NCBI GenBank assembly: GCA_001443495.1
Contig: LDXR01000018.1
Coordinates: 1-56,438 of the forward strand
Origin: a candidate division NC10 bacterium CSP1-5
GTDB lineage: Bacteria > Methylomirabilota > Methylomirabilia > Methylomirabilales > CSP1-5
Direction: 5' to 3'
DNA: 56,438 nucleotides
The notes under the pieces are model-generated. The model saw nothing but the letters and a program-made list of their open reading frames with translations. It had not been told where the DNA came from and made no database searches. Below, piece after piece: positions 24,817 through 34,952 of this stretch (positions are counted from its first letter, which is position 1; the number at the start of each line of letters is the position of its first letter). Made by a program: the position numbers and the translations under genes.

Positions 24817-25016
24817 ACCAACTCTTCCGATGCTCGGTGGACCTGCCGGAAGGCCCGAAACATCTTCACGCTGTCAACGGAGACTTAAATGTGGGTTCGG
24901 TGAGAAACTGACGCCGGACGCCGCCTACCGACTACGCGGTGGAACCCCCCGAGGTGTGCCTGATCGACAAGAACAATCTTCACCCGGGAAGCCTGCGCCG
25001 CCCCGCTTCAATTTCT

Positions 25017-26069
25017 TCACCCTCCGATGTAGGACATCTCGATCTTTGGGAGCCCCACCGTCTCGGCCGAGCGGATCTCCGAGTAGCGGTCGGCGCGCTC
25101 CCCCCAGATCCGGGAGATGGAAGCGCTGATCTCGGCATCCGAGGCCCCCTCGCGCACTAGCGCGCGCAGATCGTGGCCCACGGTGGCAAAGAGGCAGGTG
25201 TAGAGCTTGCCCTCGGCGGAGAGGCGTGCGCGAGTGCAGTCGCGGCAGAAGGCCTGGGTCACCGAGGCGATGACGCCGATCTCGCCACGGCCGTCTCGGT
25301 AGCGCCAGCGCTGCGCGACCTCGCCCCGGTAGTGCGCGTCTGCCGGCTCGAGCGGCCACGTCGCGTGGATCCGGGCGATGACCTCGACGGCCGGGACGAC
25401 ATCGTCAAGCCGCCAGCCGTTTGTGTGGCCCACATCCATGTACTCGATGAAGCGCACGATGTGCCCTGTCCCTCGGAAGGCGCCGGCCATGGGGATGATG
25501 CTTCCCTCATTGACCCCTCGCTGAACCACCATGTTAATCTTGATCGGGGTAAGTCCCGCGGCGGCGGCGGCCTCAATCCCCTCGAGAACGCGCTCGACCG
25601 GGAAGCCGACATCATTCATCGTCTGGAAGACGGCGTTGTCCAGGCTGTCCAGGCTCACCGTAATCCGCTGGAGCCCCGCAGCCTTGAGCGTCTTGGCCTG
25701 CTGGGCCAGGAGCGCGCCGTTCGTCGTCAGGGTCAGATCGATGCCCGGGATCCCGGACAGCATCTGGACGAGGCGGTCGAGGTTCCGGCGCAGCAGGGGC
25801 TCGCCCCCGGTCAGGCGGAGCTTTTCGACGCCATGGGCTCGGAAGAGCCGGGTGAGGCGTGTGATCTCTTCGAAGGTCAACAGCTCGCGCCGGTCGAGGA
25901 AAGGGTAGTCGCGGCCGAAGACTTCTTTCGGCATGCAGTAGGTGCAGCGGAAGCTGCAGCGGTCTGTGACCGAGATGCGGAGGTCGCGGAGTGGCCGGCC
26001 CAGGGTGTCAGTCACGGGACCGTGGTGGTCAGCGGGACCAGGGTTGTCGATTAGCTTAAAGTGGGGCAT
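25017..26069 (-). CDS. moaA: GTP 3',8-cyclase (molybdenum cofactor biosynthesis, MoaA)
   Basis: A 350-residue radical-SAM protein. [12 protein letters not shown] carries the CxxxCxxC cluster ligands, and [15 protein letters not shown] is the SAM-binding GGE region. The second cluster is held by [19 protein letters not shown], and the protein ends in the MoaA-typical GG. It makes the first precursor of molybdopterin from GTP. No other moa gene is in the window, but the presence of molybdenum cofactor genes suits a respiring organism. It is flanked upstream by the repeat at 26087. Confidence 0.95.
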   Translation of the reverse strand: MPHFKLIDNPGPADHHGPVTDTLGRPLRDLRISVTDRCSFRCTYCMPKEVFGRDYPFLDRRELLTFEEITRLTRLFRAHGVEKLRLTGGEPLLRRNLDRLVQMLSGIPGIDLTLTTNGALLAQQAKTLKAAGLQRITVSLDSLDNAVFQTMNDVGFPVERVLEGIEAAAAAGLTPIKINMVVQRGVNEGSIIPMAGAFRGTGHIVRFIEYMDVGHTNGWRLDDVVPAVEVIARIHATWPLEPADAHYRGEVAQRWRYRDGRGEIGVIASVTQAFCRDCTRARLSAEGKLYTCLFATVGHDLRALVREGASDAEISASISRIWGERADRYSEIRSAETVGLPKIEMSYIGG

Positions 26070-26086
26070 TGGGCTATCGTACCCCT

Positions 26087-26217
26087 TCAGGGTTCAGGGT
26101 CGAGGCTTTAGTACCGAAGGGCACCCGAAAAGGTCTCCCCTTCCCTGTGCACTCCGACTCTGAACCCTGATCCCTGAACTCTGAACCGTCTGTCCTGAAC
26201 CCTGAACTATGAACCCT
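26087..26217. repeat. Degenerate TGAACCC inverted repeat overlapping the second nuoB end
   Basis: TTCAGGGTTCAGGG (26087-26100) faces a right arm of TGAACCC, CCTGAACT, TGAACC and CCTGAACC units at 26157-26217. The right arm includes the last codons and stop of the second nuoB-like gene. The units match the elements at 17794 and 24796. It may serve as a transcription terminator or be a dispersed short repeat. Confidence 0.55.
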
Positions 26218-26728
26218 TCTGGGTGGCGGCTGGCTGCGCCGCTTTCCTCTTGGCGATGGTCGACCGCTCGATCTTTTCCTGCAGCTTCAGCACACCGTAG
26301 ATGAGGGCCTCCGGTCGAGGGGGACAGCCGGGGACGTAGACGTCCACGGGAACGACCAGATCCACCCCTTTGACGACGTGATAGGCGTCATAGTAAAAGG
26401 GCCCGCCGGAGATGGCGCAGGCACCCATGGCGATGACCCACTTGGGCTCGGGCATCTGCTCATAGAGGGTCTTGATCCTGGGCGCCATCTTCTCGGTGAC
26501 GGTCCCAGCCACGATCATCACGTCCGACTGCCTCGGCGAGGGGCGAAAGACTCCGGCCCCCAGCCGGTCCAGGTCGAATCGCGAGGCCCCGGTGGCCATC
26601 ATCTCGATGGCACAACACGCCAAGCCGAAGGTCATCGGCCAGGGGGAGGACTTCCGGGCCCAGTTGAAGAGCCAGTCCAAGGTGGTGGTGACGACCCCCG
26701 GTTCCAACTTTCCTTCCAGGACGCTCAT
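26207..26728 (-). CDS. NuoB-like [4Fe-4S] subunit, second copy
   Basis: A 173-residue NuoB/PSST protein with ACCAIEMMA (Cys38, Cys39), MGACAISGG (Cys104) and [10 protein letters not shown] (Cys135), the complete N2 ligand set. It differs from the first copy at 21413 by an extra loop ([10 protein letters not shown]) and a Lys/Ala-rich tail. Both lack neighbouring Nuo subunits, so complex I proper must be elsewhere or the proteins belong to another complex. It lies 23 bases downstream of gabD and may be in that unit. Confidence 0.88.
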   Translation of the reverse strand: MSVLEGKLEPGVVTTTLDWLFNWARKSSPWPMTFGLACCAIEMMATGASRFDLDRLGAGVFRPSPRQSDVMIVAGTVTEKMAPRIKTLYEQMPEPKWVIAMGACAISGGPFYYDAYHVVKGVDLVVPVDVYVPGCPPRPEALIYGVLKLQEKIERSTIAKRKAAQPAATQKGS

Positions 26729-26751
26729 GGGTCCCTCCAGAAACCCGAGCC

Positions 26752-28194
26752 TTAGAGGCCCAGGGAGATGAGCTTCACTTCGAGAAACTCCTCAATGCCC
26801 TCTCGGCCCCCCTCCCGGCCGAACCCACTCTCCTTCAGCCCGCCGAAGGGAGCCTGGGGAACCGCAGGCATGGCGTCATTCGCTCCGATAACCCCGTACT
26901 CGAGCTGCTCCGCCACCCGGATGCAGCGACTCACATTCTGGCTGTAGAAGTAGGCCGCGAGCCCATAGCGCGTGTCGTTGGCGGCCCGGATGACCTCGGC
27001 CTCATCCCGGAACGGGACCAGCGGAGCCACGGGCCCAAAGGTTTCCTCTTCCAGGATCTGCATCCCCTTCCTGACGTCGGCCAAGACGGTCGGCTCAAAG
27101 AAATGGCCGTGGGCAAACGGCCCATCTGTGCGCGGCGCGCCACCCGTCAGGATCCTGGCCCCCTTGGCAACGGCGTCTTCGACATGAGCGCAGACCTTCT
27201 TGAATCCTCCCTCATCGATCAGCGGCCCGACGTGCACCCCCTCCTCCAGGCCATTGCCCATCTTGAGCTGCCTGACACGCTCCACGAATTTGGTCGCGAA
27301 GGACTCAAGGATCGATTCCTGGACGTAAATGCGGTTGGCGCAGATACAGGTCTGCCCCATGTTCCGGAACTTGGAGGACACGGCCGCTGCCACGGCCTTG
27401 TCGAGATCCGCATCCTCAAAGACGATGAAGGGGGCATTGCCGCCCAATTCGAGCGAGATTCGCTTGACCTGCGCGGCCGCGCCCCGCATGAGGAGCTTTC
27501 CGACATCAGTCGAGCCGGTAAAGGCGATCATCCGGACCAGGGGATTCTCCACCAGCTCTCGCCCCACCTCACTCGGATCGCGGGTCGTGATGAGATTCAC
27601 CACACCCGCTGGGAAACCTGCTTCCTCAAAGATCTGGAAGAGGGCAAACGCGGTGAGGGGGGTCTGCTCCGCCGGTTTCAACACCACGGGACATCCGGCC
27701 GCCAACGCCGGCGCGATCTTCCGTGTCACCATGGCGGCAGGGAAATTCCAGGGCGTAATGGCCGCTACGACGCCGACTGGCTGCTTGATGACCAGGAGGC
27801 GCTTGTGAGCCACCGAGGCCGGGATGGTCTCGCCGTACACCCGCTTTCCTTCCTCTGCATACCATGTGACGAACCCGGCGGCGTACTCGATCTCCCCCTG
27901 GGCTTCCTTCAGCGGCTTGCCCTGTTCCGAGGTGAGAATCCGGGCGAGCTCTTCTTTGCGCTCGAGCATCAGGGCTGCCGCCCTCAAGAGGAGCTTGGCC
28001 CGCTCTGGGGCAGCGAGTGCTGCCCACCCGGGGAAGGCTCCATGGGCCGCCTCGACGGCCCGGGTAACATCCTCTCGTCCCGCGTCGGCCACCATGCCAA
28101 GCAGCTCTCCCGTCGCTGGATTGCGGACTGAAAAAGTGCGTCCACTTGCGGCTTCAACCCAGCGCCCGCCAATATAATTTTGACCGCAACCCAT
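26752..28194 (-). CDS. gabD: NAD(P)-dependent aldehyde dehydrogenase, succinate-semialdehyde type
   Basis: A 480-residue ALDH starting [38 protein letters not shown] is the cofactor-binding segment, [11 protein letters not shown] holds the catalytic Glu, and [16 protein letters not shown] the catalytic Cys. GabD-like length and sequence favour succinate-semialdehyde dehydrogenase, though other aldehydes are possible. I place the start at the ATG 28194, with GGGAGAG seven bases upstream, rather than a longer frame. A perfect -35/near-perfect -10 promoter lies at 28247-28275. Confidence 0.88.
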   Translation of the reverse strand: MGCGQNYIGGRWVEAASGRTFSVRNPATGELLGMVADAGREDVTRAVEAAHGAFPGWAALAAPERAKLLLRAAALMLERKEELARILTSEQGKPLKEAQGEIEYAAGFVTWYAEEGKRVYGETIPASVAHKRLLVIKQPVGVVAAITPWNFPAAMVTRKIAPALAAGCPVVLKPAEQTPLTAFALFQIFEEAGFPAGVVNLITTRDPSEVGRELVENPLVRMIAFTGSTDVGKLLMRGAAAQVKRISLELGGNAPFIVFEDADLDKAVAAAVSSKFRNMGQTCICANRIYVQESILESFATKFVERVRQLKMGNGLEEGVHVGPLIDEGGFKKVCAHVEDAVAKGARILTGGAPRTDGPFAHGHFFEPTVLADVRKGMQILEEETFGPVAPLVPFRDEAEVIRAANDTRYGLAAYFYSQNVSRCIRVAEQLEYGVIGANDAMPAVPQAPFGGLKESGFGREGGREGIEEFLEVKLISLGL

Positions 28195-28246
28195 TTCTCT
28201 CTCCCGGCGATGGATCTTTCGGAAGGAAGATCCGTTCTCTAGACCG

Positions 28247-28275
28247 AGTATAGAGGCCGAGCCCAGCGGTGTCAA
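28247..28275 (-). promoter_or_regulatory. Near-consensus promoter of gabD
   Basis: On the minus strand TTGACA (28275-28270) and TATACT (28252-28247) are separated by exactly 17 bases. Transcription would begin near 28240, about 46 bases before the gabD ATG at 28194. This supports the shorter gabD start, since the longer frame's start at 28275 would lie inside the -35 box. Confidence 0.8.
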
Positions 28276-28296
28276 GGGTTTGTGGTGCCAGGACCG

Positions 28297-28575
28297 CTAT
28301 TCCGCGAGGATGATGCGGCCCGAAAAGAAGGCGACGAGGAAGCCGAGGACCCAGAGCCACGGGAAGCTTCCCATATAGTACCAGGCCACAAAGGGATAGG
28401 CTGGCGCCAAGAGGGGAGCCAGGGCGACGGCGAAGAGGGCCCCCATGATCCCGAAGATCTCAAGATACCCCGAGACCATGAACCCAAAGATGACCACCAT
28501 GAGGACCACCCATCCAGTCCCCACGCAGAACCCCCAGAATTGCGGTCCGCGTTTTCGATGCGCCTCAGTCATCAC
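28297..28575 (-). CDS. Small membrane protein, unrecognised
   Basis: A 92-residue protein with about three hydrophobic segments (residues 17-37, 41-60 and 70-88), a charged start (MTEAHRKRGPQFWG) and a short acidic end. I do not recognise a family. The start codon is the first ATG, with GGAG about ten bases upstream. It is transcribed towards the gabD promoter region and ends 22 bases before it, so the two are separate units. Confidence 0.6.
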   Translation of the reverse strand: MMTEAHRKRGPQFWGFCVGTGWVVLMVVIFGFMVSGYLEIFGIMGALFAVALAPLLAPAYPFVAWYYMGSFPWLWVLGFLVAFFSGRIILAE

Positions 28576-28651
28576 GCGTCCACTCCGCGGCAGAGGGTCA
28601 CCCGACGGTCCGGCCGACCCGGGGAAGCATAATCGGGAGACAGCCAGCCCG

Positions 28652-28894
28652 TCAACTCCCCGGGAAATTCCCCTTCACGCCCATCTGACGGTGGCGGAGC
28701 CACGCCTCCAGGGCCTCTTCGAGACATCCCTCGAGGTCGCGCTCCTCCTCAGCGAGCATGCGGCTCACCTTCTTGAGCAGGGGGGCGCTCAAAAAGACTG
28801 TGACCCGCTTCCGCGGCCCTGACCGTCCGTGGCGCCGCCCCCGCCTCACCTCTCTCTTCGCCCGCGGCCTCGGCTCTCTCCTCCCCTTCTGCAT
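28652..28894 (-). CDS. Small basic protein with ribbon-helix-helix-like core
   Basis: An 80-residue protein. The first 30 residues are very basic (Arg/Lys-rich), and the rest reads KRVTVFLSAPLLKKVSRMLA followed by two short helices, a layout typical of ribbon-helix-helix DNA-binding proteins (a beta strand RVTVFLS, then two helices). No toxin partner is next to it. Two tandem copies of the ten-base unit GCTACGCATT lie about 60 bases upstream of its start and could be its own operator. The family assignment is a pattern judgement. Confidence 0.5.
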   Translation of the reverse strand: MQKGRREPRPRAKREVRRGRRHGRSGPRKRVTVFLSAPLLKKVSRMLAEEERDLEGCLEEALEAWLRHRQMGVKGNFPGS

Positions 28895-28948
28895 CTCCCT
28901 CTCAACCTCCGGTGCCTCTATTCGAACCCCAGTCGATTATTTTGCTAT

Positions 28949-28968
28949 GCTACGCATTGCTACGCATT
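28949..28968. repeat. Tandem ten-base repeat, candidate operator
   Basis: GCTACGCATT at 28949-28958 is repeated without gap at 28959-28968. The period of one helical turn is what stacked ribbon-helix-helix dimers would use. It precedes the RHH-like gene by about 55 bases. Confidence 0.5.
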
Positions 28969-28981
28969 CCCAGACACAGAC

Positions 28982-29107
28982 GTGCCGGGCCAAATTACTA
29001 GCATGACGAGGACGCAGAGAGGAGGCCACCGGAGGCGTACGCCTTTTGTACGTTGAGGATGGCCGACGACCGAGGACGAAGTAAGGCGAAGTAAGTCGGC
29101 CCGGCAC
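28982..29107. repeat. Gene-free stretch with terminal inverted repeat
   Basis: GTGCCGGGCC (28982-28991) and GGCCCGGCAC (29098-29107) are a perfect ten-base inverted pair 126 bases apart end to end. Between them are a palindrome GGCGTACGCC and a GGCGAAGTAAG direct repeat. No gene is seen. It could be a miniature transposon remnant, a structured RNA, or the terminator of the following minus-strand gene. Confidence 0.35.
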
Positions 29108-30042
29108 TACGGAAGCCGGGGCCGTCCGGCCTCGATCCACGCGCTGTACCAGAGGCTGCCAATGTCCGTGGCCGCCTGCGCCATGCTGAGCTTGGCCAGC
29201 CTTCCCGCGAAGAGGTGCAAGGCCGCGTAGTACGCGTCGCCGAAATCAGACACCCCCTGTCGCGCCAGGGTGTCGGCCCGCAGGAGGTTGTCCACCCACA
29301 CATGGCTGTCAATCAGGAACTCGAAGATGAAGGCGGATGGATCGACGGCCCGCTTGGCCGGTTGGGTGAACGCCGCAAGGTCCTGGTACTCTGCCAGGTG
29401 GCGACGGATCATTTCGTCTTCGAAGCGCTTGCGAATCCCCTCGTTGCCGGTCAACTGCCCGTCGTGATTCGTGGTCGTATGGAGCGGCTGGTGCCCCTCG
29501 GCCACATAGTGGCCAAGATGGGCCGCGACGAGGGGCACGCGCTTCCAGTCCGAAGCCCGCATGGCCTCGACGAGCTCTCGGTACAGCTCGGCGATCCGCC
29601 AGGGCAACTGCCCAGCCCTCTCCAGCCGCTCACGGCCGTACTTGGTCAGGGCCTCCCTGTAGTTGCGAGGAATCTCCCGGAAGGGGAAGCGATCCAGCTC
29701 ATTCAGGGTAAACCAGTGGCGGATCCGTTCCGCCTCCCCCTGTTGCTCCGTGAGGACCGTATCGGGATCCACGCTGTGTTCGCCGATGAAAGCCTGGTGT
29801 CTCATGAAAAAGTGCCGGAGCGGTTCCGGCAGCGTGGTGCAGGCGGCCCGGTTGATGAGGACGTGGGCCGCAGGGCCCCACGCCTGGGCCGGCACGGGCG
29901 ATCCCAGACACACAAGCACCCCCAAAAGGGTGTACTCCGCCAGTTTCTTGGGCCTGGTCGGCCTCCCCATAGCACCACTGCCCCAGAGCGGTCGCAATCG
30001 TCCGAACATAAGGCCAGTCATCGGGTTAGTCCGTCCCCCCAC
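29107..30042 (-). CDS. Zinc-dependent S1/P1-nuclease or phospholipase C-like exported protein
   Basis: A 311-residue protein. A hydrophobic signal (YTLLGVLVCLGSPVPAQA) is followed by the mature start WGPAAH, whose Trp amino group and His bind zinc in this family. Later come HLGHYVAEGHQPLHTTTNHD and VDNLLRADTLAR, which supply the remaining His/Asp ligands. The family includes S1/P1 nucleases and zinc phospholipase C. The first frame codon is GTG 30042; the signal-start Met at 29970 is a likely alternative, giving 287 residues. The end overlaps the inverted-repeat stretch. Confidence 0.82.
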   Translation of the reverse strand: MGGRTNPMTGLMFGRLRPLWGSGAMGRPTRPKKLAEYTLLGVLVCLGSPVPAQAWGPAAHVLINRAACTTLPEPLRHFFMRHQAFIGEHSVDPDTVLTEQQGEAERIRHWFTLNELDRFPFREIPRNYREALTKYGRERLERAGQLPWRIAELYRELVEAMRASDWKRVPLVAAHLGHYVAEGHQPLHTTTNHDGQLTGNEGIRKRFEDEMIRRHLAEYQDLAAFTQPAKRAVDPSAFIFEFLIDSHVWVDNLLRADTLARQGVSDFGDAYYAALHLFAGRLAKLSMAQAATDIGSLWYSAWIEAGRPRLP

Positions 30043-30174
30043 TTGCTCTAAGTCCTTGACAGCACTCCCCTTCTTGAAATAGCATACGGGGGATAAGGAG
30101 AGGGTTTCACCCTGCCTCCTGCGGCGTATATGTAGGTGTGAGACTTCCCCCAGTTGTGCTCAGCCTCGATGTGC

Positions 30175-30202
30175 TTGAGGTGTATTATACCTATGTTATA
30201 CC
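30175..30202 (+). promoter_or_regulatory. Possible promoter upstream of gltB
   Basis: TTGAGG at 30175-30180, 16 bases, then TATACC at 30197-30202 form a plausible but weak promoter about 110 bases before gltB. The stretch from 30043 to 30312 otherwise contains no gene I can support. A near-palindrome GGTGTATTATACC in the spacer may be a regulator site; this is tentative. Confidence 0.35.
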
Positions 30203-30312
30203 ACGGTGCGTCAGAGCATAATGCGTGTGGGCTCGGATACAAAGGGCATTCTATCGACCGCGGCAGCCATAAAATTTCTCGGCGTGAGCGGTTCTCGTAG
30301 AGAGGACGGAAC

Positions 30313-33300
30313 ATGAAGTCCACCGGATTGCCCCCCAAGCAGGGTCTATACGATCCGCGATTCGAGCACGACGCGTGCGGCATCGGGTTTGTCGTGAACG
30401 TCAGGGGGGTGAAGTCGAACGCGATCGTCCGCCAGGGGCTTACCGCGCTCCTGAACCTCACCCATCGGGGAGCCCGCGGCAGCGAACCCCAGACGGGCGA
30501 TGGCGCAGGGATCCTCCTGCAGACCCCGCACGCTTTTCTCCAGCAGGCGGGTGCCGAGGTCGGCGTGCACCTCCCGCCCTTCGGCGAGTACGGCATCGGG
30601 ATGCTCTTCCTTCCCCCCGATCCTGCCCAGCGCCGGAACTGCGAGCAGCACTTCGAGAAGATCATTGCCGAGGAGGGGCAGCGCCTGCTCGGATGGCGGA
30701 CGGTCCCGACCCAGAATGCCTCCCTGGGGCGCACGGCCCTCTCGTGCGAACCGTGCGTGCGGCAGGTGTTCATCGGACGTGATGCCACGCTCCAAGATGC
30801 GCCGGCTTTTGAGCGGAAACTCTACGTCATCCGGAAGCGGGCCGAGAACGCCATCCGATACTCAGGGATGAAGGGCGGTGAATACTTCTATCTCGCCAGC
30901 CTCTCGTATAAGACGGTCGTGTACAAGGGGATGCTCACGGCGGAGCAGCTGGAGGAATACTATCCGGATCTCTCGGATCCCGCCATGGAAGCTGCTCTCG
31001 TCCTGATCCATTCGCGATTCAGCACGAACACGTTCCCCAGCTGGGAACGCGCCCATCCATACCGGTATCTGATCCACAACGGCGAGATCAACACCCTACG
31101 CGGCAATGTAAACTGGATGCACGCGCGGCAGGCGATGTTCACGTCCGATCTCTTCGGCGATGACATACGCAAGATCCTTCCCGTCATCCATCCCGATGGC
31201 AGCGACTCGGCCATGTTTGACAACTGCCTGGAGTTTCTCGTGCTCGCCGGCCGGTCCCTCCCGCACGCCATGATGATGATGATCCCGGAACCGTGGTCGA
31301 ACCACGAGAGCATGAGTGACGAGAAGAAGGCGTTCTACGAGTATCACAGTTGTCTCCTGGAGCCGTGGGATGGTCCCGCCTCCATGGCCTTTACTGATGG
31401 CATACGCGTCGGTGCGGTGCTCGACCGGAATGGCTTGCGCCCGTCGCGATACTACGTGACCAAGGACGACCTGGTCATCATGGCGTCCGAGGTAGGCGTC
31501 CTCGACGTCCCGCCGGATCGCGTCCTCCACAAGGGGCGTCTCCAGCCGGGCCGCATGCTGCTCGTGGATACCGAAGAGGGGCGCATCGTCGGGGACGAAG
31601 AGCTCAAGCACCGGATGGCGACCGCGCATCCGTACCGGCTGTGGCTGAATGAGCATCTCGTGGCGCTCGCAGATCTGCCCGACCCTCCCCCACTTCGGGA
31701 ACCGGCTCATGAAGCGGTGCTCGCACAGCAGCAGGCGTTCGGCTACACCTTCGAAGAGCTACGCATCATTCTGGGACCGATGGCCGCAGAGGGCGTGGAA
31801 CCTGTCGGCTCCATGGGGACCGATACCCCGCTGGCGGTGCTGTCCGACCGGCCTCAGCCGCTCTACAACTATTTCAAGCAGCTCTTTGCGCAGGTTACGA
31901 ACCCCCCCATCGATTGCATTCGGGAGGAGATCATCACGGCTACGGAAACGATGCTCGGGCCTGAACGGAATCTCCTGGTGCCGGAACCGGAAAGCTGCCG
32001 CCAAATCATTCTGAAGACGCCGATTTTGACCAACGAGGAACTGGAGAAGCTCCGCCACATCAACATCCCCGGTTTCAGGGCTGTGACGCTGCCGATTCTC
32101 TTCAGGGTTCACGACGGAGGTCCGGGACTGGAGCAGGCCATGGAGGAGCTGTTCCGCCAGGCAAGCCGTGCCATCTCTGCGGGGGCCAACGTCCTGATCC
32201 TGTCCGATCGCGGTGTTGACCAGAATAAGGCCCCGATCCCGGCGCTGCTGGCGGTGTCAGGCCTTCATCATCACCTCATTCGTGAGGGGACGCGGACAAA
32301 GGTGGGATTGGTGCTGGAATCCGGCGAACCGCGGGAGGTGCACCACTTCGCGGCCCTGATCGGCTATGGGGCCAGTGCGATCAACCCCTACCTGGCGTAC
32401 GAGACGCTGGACGACATGATCGCGCAGGGGATGTTGACGAACATCACCCATGACCGGGCGGTGAAAAACTACATCAAGGCCGCGGTCAAGGGTGTCGTCA
32501 AGGTGATGTCGAAAATGGGTATCTCCACAATCCAAAGTTACCAGGGGGCGCAGATCTTTGAGGCGGTCGGCATCAGCGAAAGTGTGGTCGGCAAGTATTT
32601 CACCTGGACCCCGTCACGGGTGGGGGGCGTGGGGATAGACGTCATCGCCCGGGAAGCGCAACTGCGGCACGCCCGCGCCTTCCCGGACCGCCCGGTCAAC
32701 GGCCGAACGCTCGACGTCGGTGGCCAGTATCAGTGGCGCCAGGACGGGGAGTATCACATGTACAACCCGGAAACGGTGCACAGGCTGCAGCTCGCCTGCC
32801 GCAGGAACGACTACCGAGCCTACAAGGAGTACGCGGACCTGGTCAACCGCCGATCCGAACAGCTCGCCACGCTGCGCGGATTGCTCGAGCTGAAGTTCGC
32901 CCCCGAACCGATCCCGCTAGAGGAAGTCGAGCCAGTGGAATCCATCTGCAAACGGTTCAAGACCGGTGCCATGTCGTACGGTTCCATCAGCAAGGAGACC
33001 CACGAAAGCCTGGCCATTGCGATGAATCGGATCGGTGGCAAGAGCAACTCGGGCGAAGGCGGGGAGGATCCTGCCCGCTACATCCCCGACTCCAACGGCG
33101 ACTCGCGCTCAAGCGCCATCAAGCAGGTGGCGTCGGCGAGGTTCGGAGTCACCAGCGAGTATCTCGTCAACGCGCGGGAGCTTCAGATCAAGATGGCCCA
33201 GGGCGCGAAACCCGGAGAGGGAGGCCAGTTGCCGGGGCGCAAAGTCTACCCCTGGATCGCCAAGGTCCGGTACGCGACACCTGGCGTGGGGCTCATCTCG

Positions 33301-34911
33301 CCCCCCCCGCATCATGACATCTACTCGATCGAGGACCTGGCCGAGCTGATCCATGACCTCAAGAACGCCAATCACCACGCCCGCATCAACGTCAAGCTGG
33401 TGTCAGAGGTGGGCGTGGGCACCATCGCCGCGGGTGTGGCCAAGGGGAAAGCCGACGTGGTGCTGATCAGCGGATACGACGGCGGGACGGGTGCCTCTCC
33501 CCAGAGCAGCATCAAGCACGCCGGCCTGCCGTGGGAGCTGGGAGTGGCTGAAACACACCAGACGCTCGTTCTGAACAAGCTGCGCAGCCGGATCGTGGTG
33601 GAAACCGATGGGCAGCTTAAGACCGGCCGCGACGTCGCCATTGCGGCCCTCCTGGGCGCAGAAGAGTTCGGATTCTCCACCGCCCCGCTGGTCGTCCTCG
33701 GGTGTGTCATGATGCGGGTCTGCCATCTCGACACGTGCCCGGTCGGCGTCGCAACACAGAATCCAGAGCTGCGCAAGAAGTTTACCGGAGACCCTCAGCA
33801 TGTTGTAAACTTCATGCGTTTCGTCGCCCAGGAACTCCGTGAGTGGATGGCCAAGCTGGGATTCCGCACCGTTAACGAGATGGTTGGCCGGGTCGATAAA
33901 CTGGAGGCCCGCAGAGCCGTCGATCACTGGAAGGCAAAGGGTCTCGACCTCTCAGCCATACTCTATCAGCCGGACGTCCCGCCGGAGGTGGGTCGCTACT
34001 GCCAAATCTCCCAGGATCATGGGCTGGACCGATCGTTCGACAGGCGGGTGCTCCTGGATCTCTGTCGGCCGGCGCTTGATCGGGGCGAGCCGGTTCGGGC
34101 AACCATGCCCATTCACAACGTCCACCGCGTGGTCGGAACGATCCTGGGCAGCGAACTGACCCGGCGCTACGGCGGGGAAGGCCTGCCGGAGGACACGATC
34201 CGACTCCGCTTCAAGGGATCCGCCGGCCAGAGTTTCGGTGCCTTCGTCCCGCGAGGCATCACGCTGATCCTCGAGGGGGACTCAAACGACTATATCGGCA
34301 AGGGGCTTTCCGGGGGGAAGATCATCGTCTATCCGCCGGAGGGCTCGACCTTTGTCCCCGAGGAAAACATCATCATCGGCAATGTGGCCTTCTATGGCGC
34401 CACCGGTGGGGAGGCCTACATCCGCGGTATGGCCGGCGAGCGATTCTGCGTCCGGAACAGCGGCGTGCACGCCGTCATCGAGGCCGTGGGCGACCACGGC
34501 TGCGAGTACATGACCGGTGGTCGTGTGGTCGTGCTCGGACCCACGGGCCGGAACTTCGCCGCTGGCATGTCAGGCGGCATCGCGTACGTGCTGGACGAGG
34601 CCGGCGACTTTCACCGCCGGTGCAACCAGGAGATGGTCTTCCTGGAACGGTTAGACGACCAGCACGAGATCACAGAGGTGGAAAGGATGATCGGGCGACA
34701 CGCCCAGTATACCAACAGCGAGCGCGCACGGTTCATCCTGGCCCGGTGGGAAGAAATAGTACCGAAGTTCGTGAAGATCCTGCCCAAGGATTACAAACGG
34801 GTGGTCGAAGCGATGAAGCGGTTCGAGGAGGCCGGCCTGAGCGGTGAGGAAGCCACGATGGCTGCCTTCGAAGCAAACAAGCTCGATCTGGCGCGCGTGA
34901 GTGGCAACTGA
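30313..34911 (+). CDS. gltB: Glutamate synthase (NADPH), large subunit
   Basis: A 1532-residue GltB. The N-terminal nucleophile Cys22 sits in [10 protein letters not shown], so a 21-residue leader is removed. The glutaminase domain comes first, then the FMN/2-oxoglutarate domain, with the [3Fe-4S] ligands in [16 protein letters not shown]. The C-terminal GXGXG beta-helix ([20 protein letters not shown]) ends the protein. It makes glutamate from glutamine and 2-oxoglutarate. GltD follows 41 bases later. This is a central nitrogen-assimilation enzyme with no unusual change. Confidence 0.97.
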   Translation: MKSTGLPPKQGLYDPRFEHDACGIGFVVNVRGVKSNAIVRQGLTALLNLTHRGARGSEPQTGDGAGILLQTPHAFLQQAGAEVGVHLPPFGEYGIGMLFLPPDPAQRRNCEQHFEKIIAEEGQRLLGWRTVPTQNASLGRTALSCEPCVRQVFIGRDATLQDAPAFERKLYVIRKRAENAIRYSGMKGGEYFYLASLSYKTVVYKGMLTAEQLEEYYPDLSDPAMEAALVLIHSRFSTNTFPSWERAHPYRYLIHNGEINTLRGNVNWMHARQAMFTSDLFGDDIRKILPVIHPDGSDSAMFDNCLEFLVLAGRSLPHAMMMMIPEPWSNHESMSDEKKAFYEYHSCLLEPWDGPASMAFTDGIRVGAVLDRNGLRPSRYYVTKDDLVIMASEVGVLDVPPDRVLHKGRLQPGRMLLVDTEEGRIVGDEELKHRMATAHPYRLWLNEHLVALADLPDPPPLREPAHEAVLAQQQAFGYTFEELRIILGPMAAEGVEPVGSMGTDTPLAVLSDRPQPLYNYFKQLFAQVTNPPIDCIREEIITATETMLGPERNLLVPEPESCRQIILKTPILTNEELEKLRHINIPGFRAVTLPILFRVHDGGPGLEQAMEELFRQASRAISAGANVLILSDRGVDQNKAPIPALLAVSGLHHHLIREGTRTKVGLVLESGEPREVHHFAALIGYGASAINPYLAYETLDDMIAQGMLTNITHDRAVKNYIKAAVKGVVKVMSKMGISTIQSYQGAQIFEAVGISESVVGKYFTWTPSRVGGVGIDVIAREAQLRHARAFPDRPVNGRTLDVGGQYQWRQDGEYHMYNPETVHRLQLACRRNDYRAYKEYADLVNRRSEQLATLRGLLELKFAPEPIPLEEVEPVESICKRFKTGAMSYGSISKETHESLAIAMNRIGGKSNSGEGGEDPARYIPDSNGDSRSSAIKQVASARFGVTSEYLVNARELQIKMAQGAKPGEGGQLPGRKVYPWIAKVRYATPGVGLISPPPHHDIYSIEDLAELIHDLKNANHHARINVKLVSEVGVGTIAAGVAKGKADVVLISGYDGGTGASPQSSIKHAGLPWELGVAETHQTLVLNKLRSRIVVETDGQLKTGRDVAIAALLGAEEFGFSTAPLVVLGCVMMRVCHLDTCPVGVATQNPELRKKFTGDPQHVVNFMRFVAQELREWMAKLGFRTVNEMVGRVDKLEARRAVDHWKAKGLDLSAILYQPDVPPEVGRYCQISQDHGLDRSFDRRVLLDLCRPALDRGEPVRATMPIHNVHRVVGTILGSELTRRYGGEGLPEDTIRLRFKGSAGQSFGAFVPRGITLILEGDSNDYIGKGLSGGKIIVYPPEGSTFVPEENIIIGNVAFYGATGGEAYIRGMAGERFCVRNSGVHAVIEAVGDHGCEYMTGGRVVVLGPTGRNFAAGMSGGIAYVLDEAGDFHRRCNQEMVFLERLDDQHEITEVERMIGRHAQYTNSERARFILARWEEIVPKFVKILPKDYKRVVEAMKRFEEAGLSGEEATMAAFEANKLDLARVSGN

Positions 34912-34952
34912 CGCTCGACCCTCCTATTTCTGATTTCCTCGAAGGCGTTGGG

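Noticed and set aside
26752-28131. Plus-strand frames opposite gabD
   Set aside because: No domain pattern; the minus strand has all ALDH active-site motifs.
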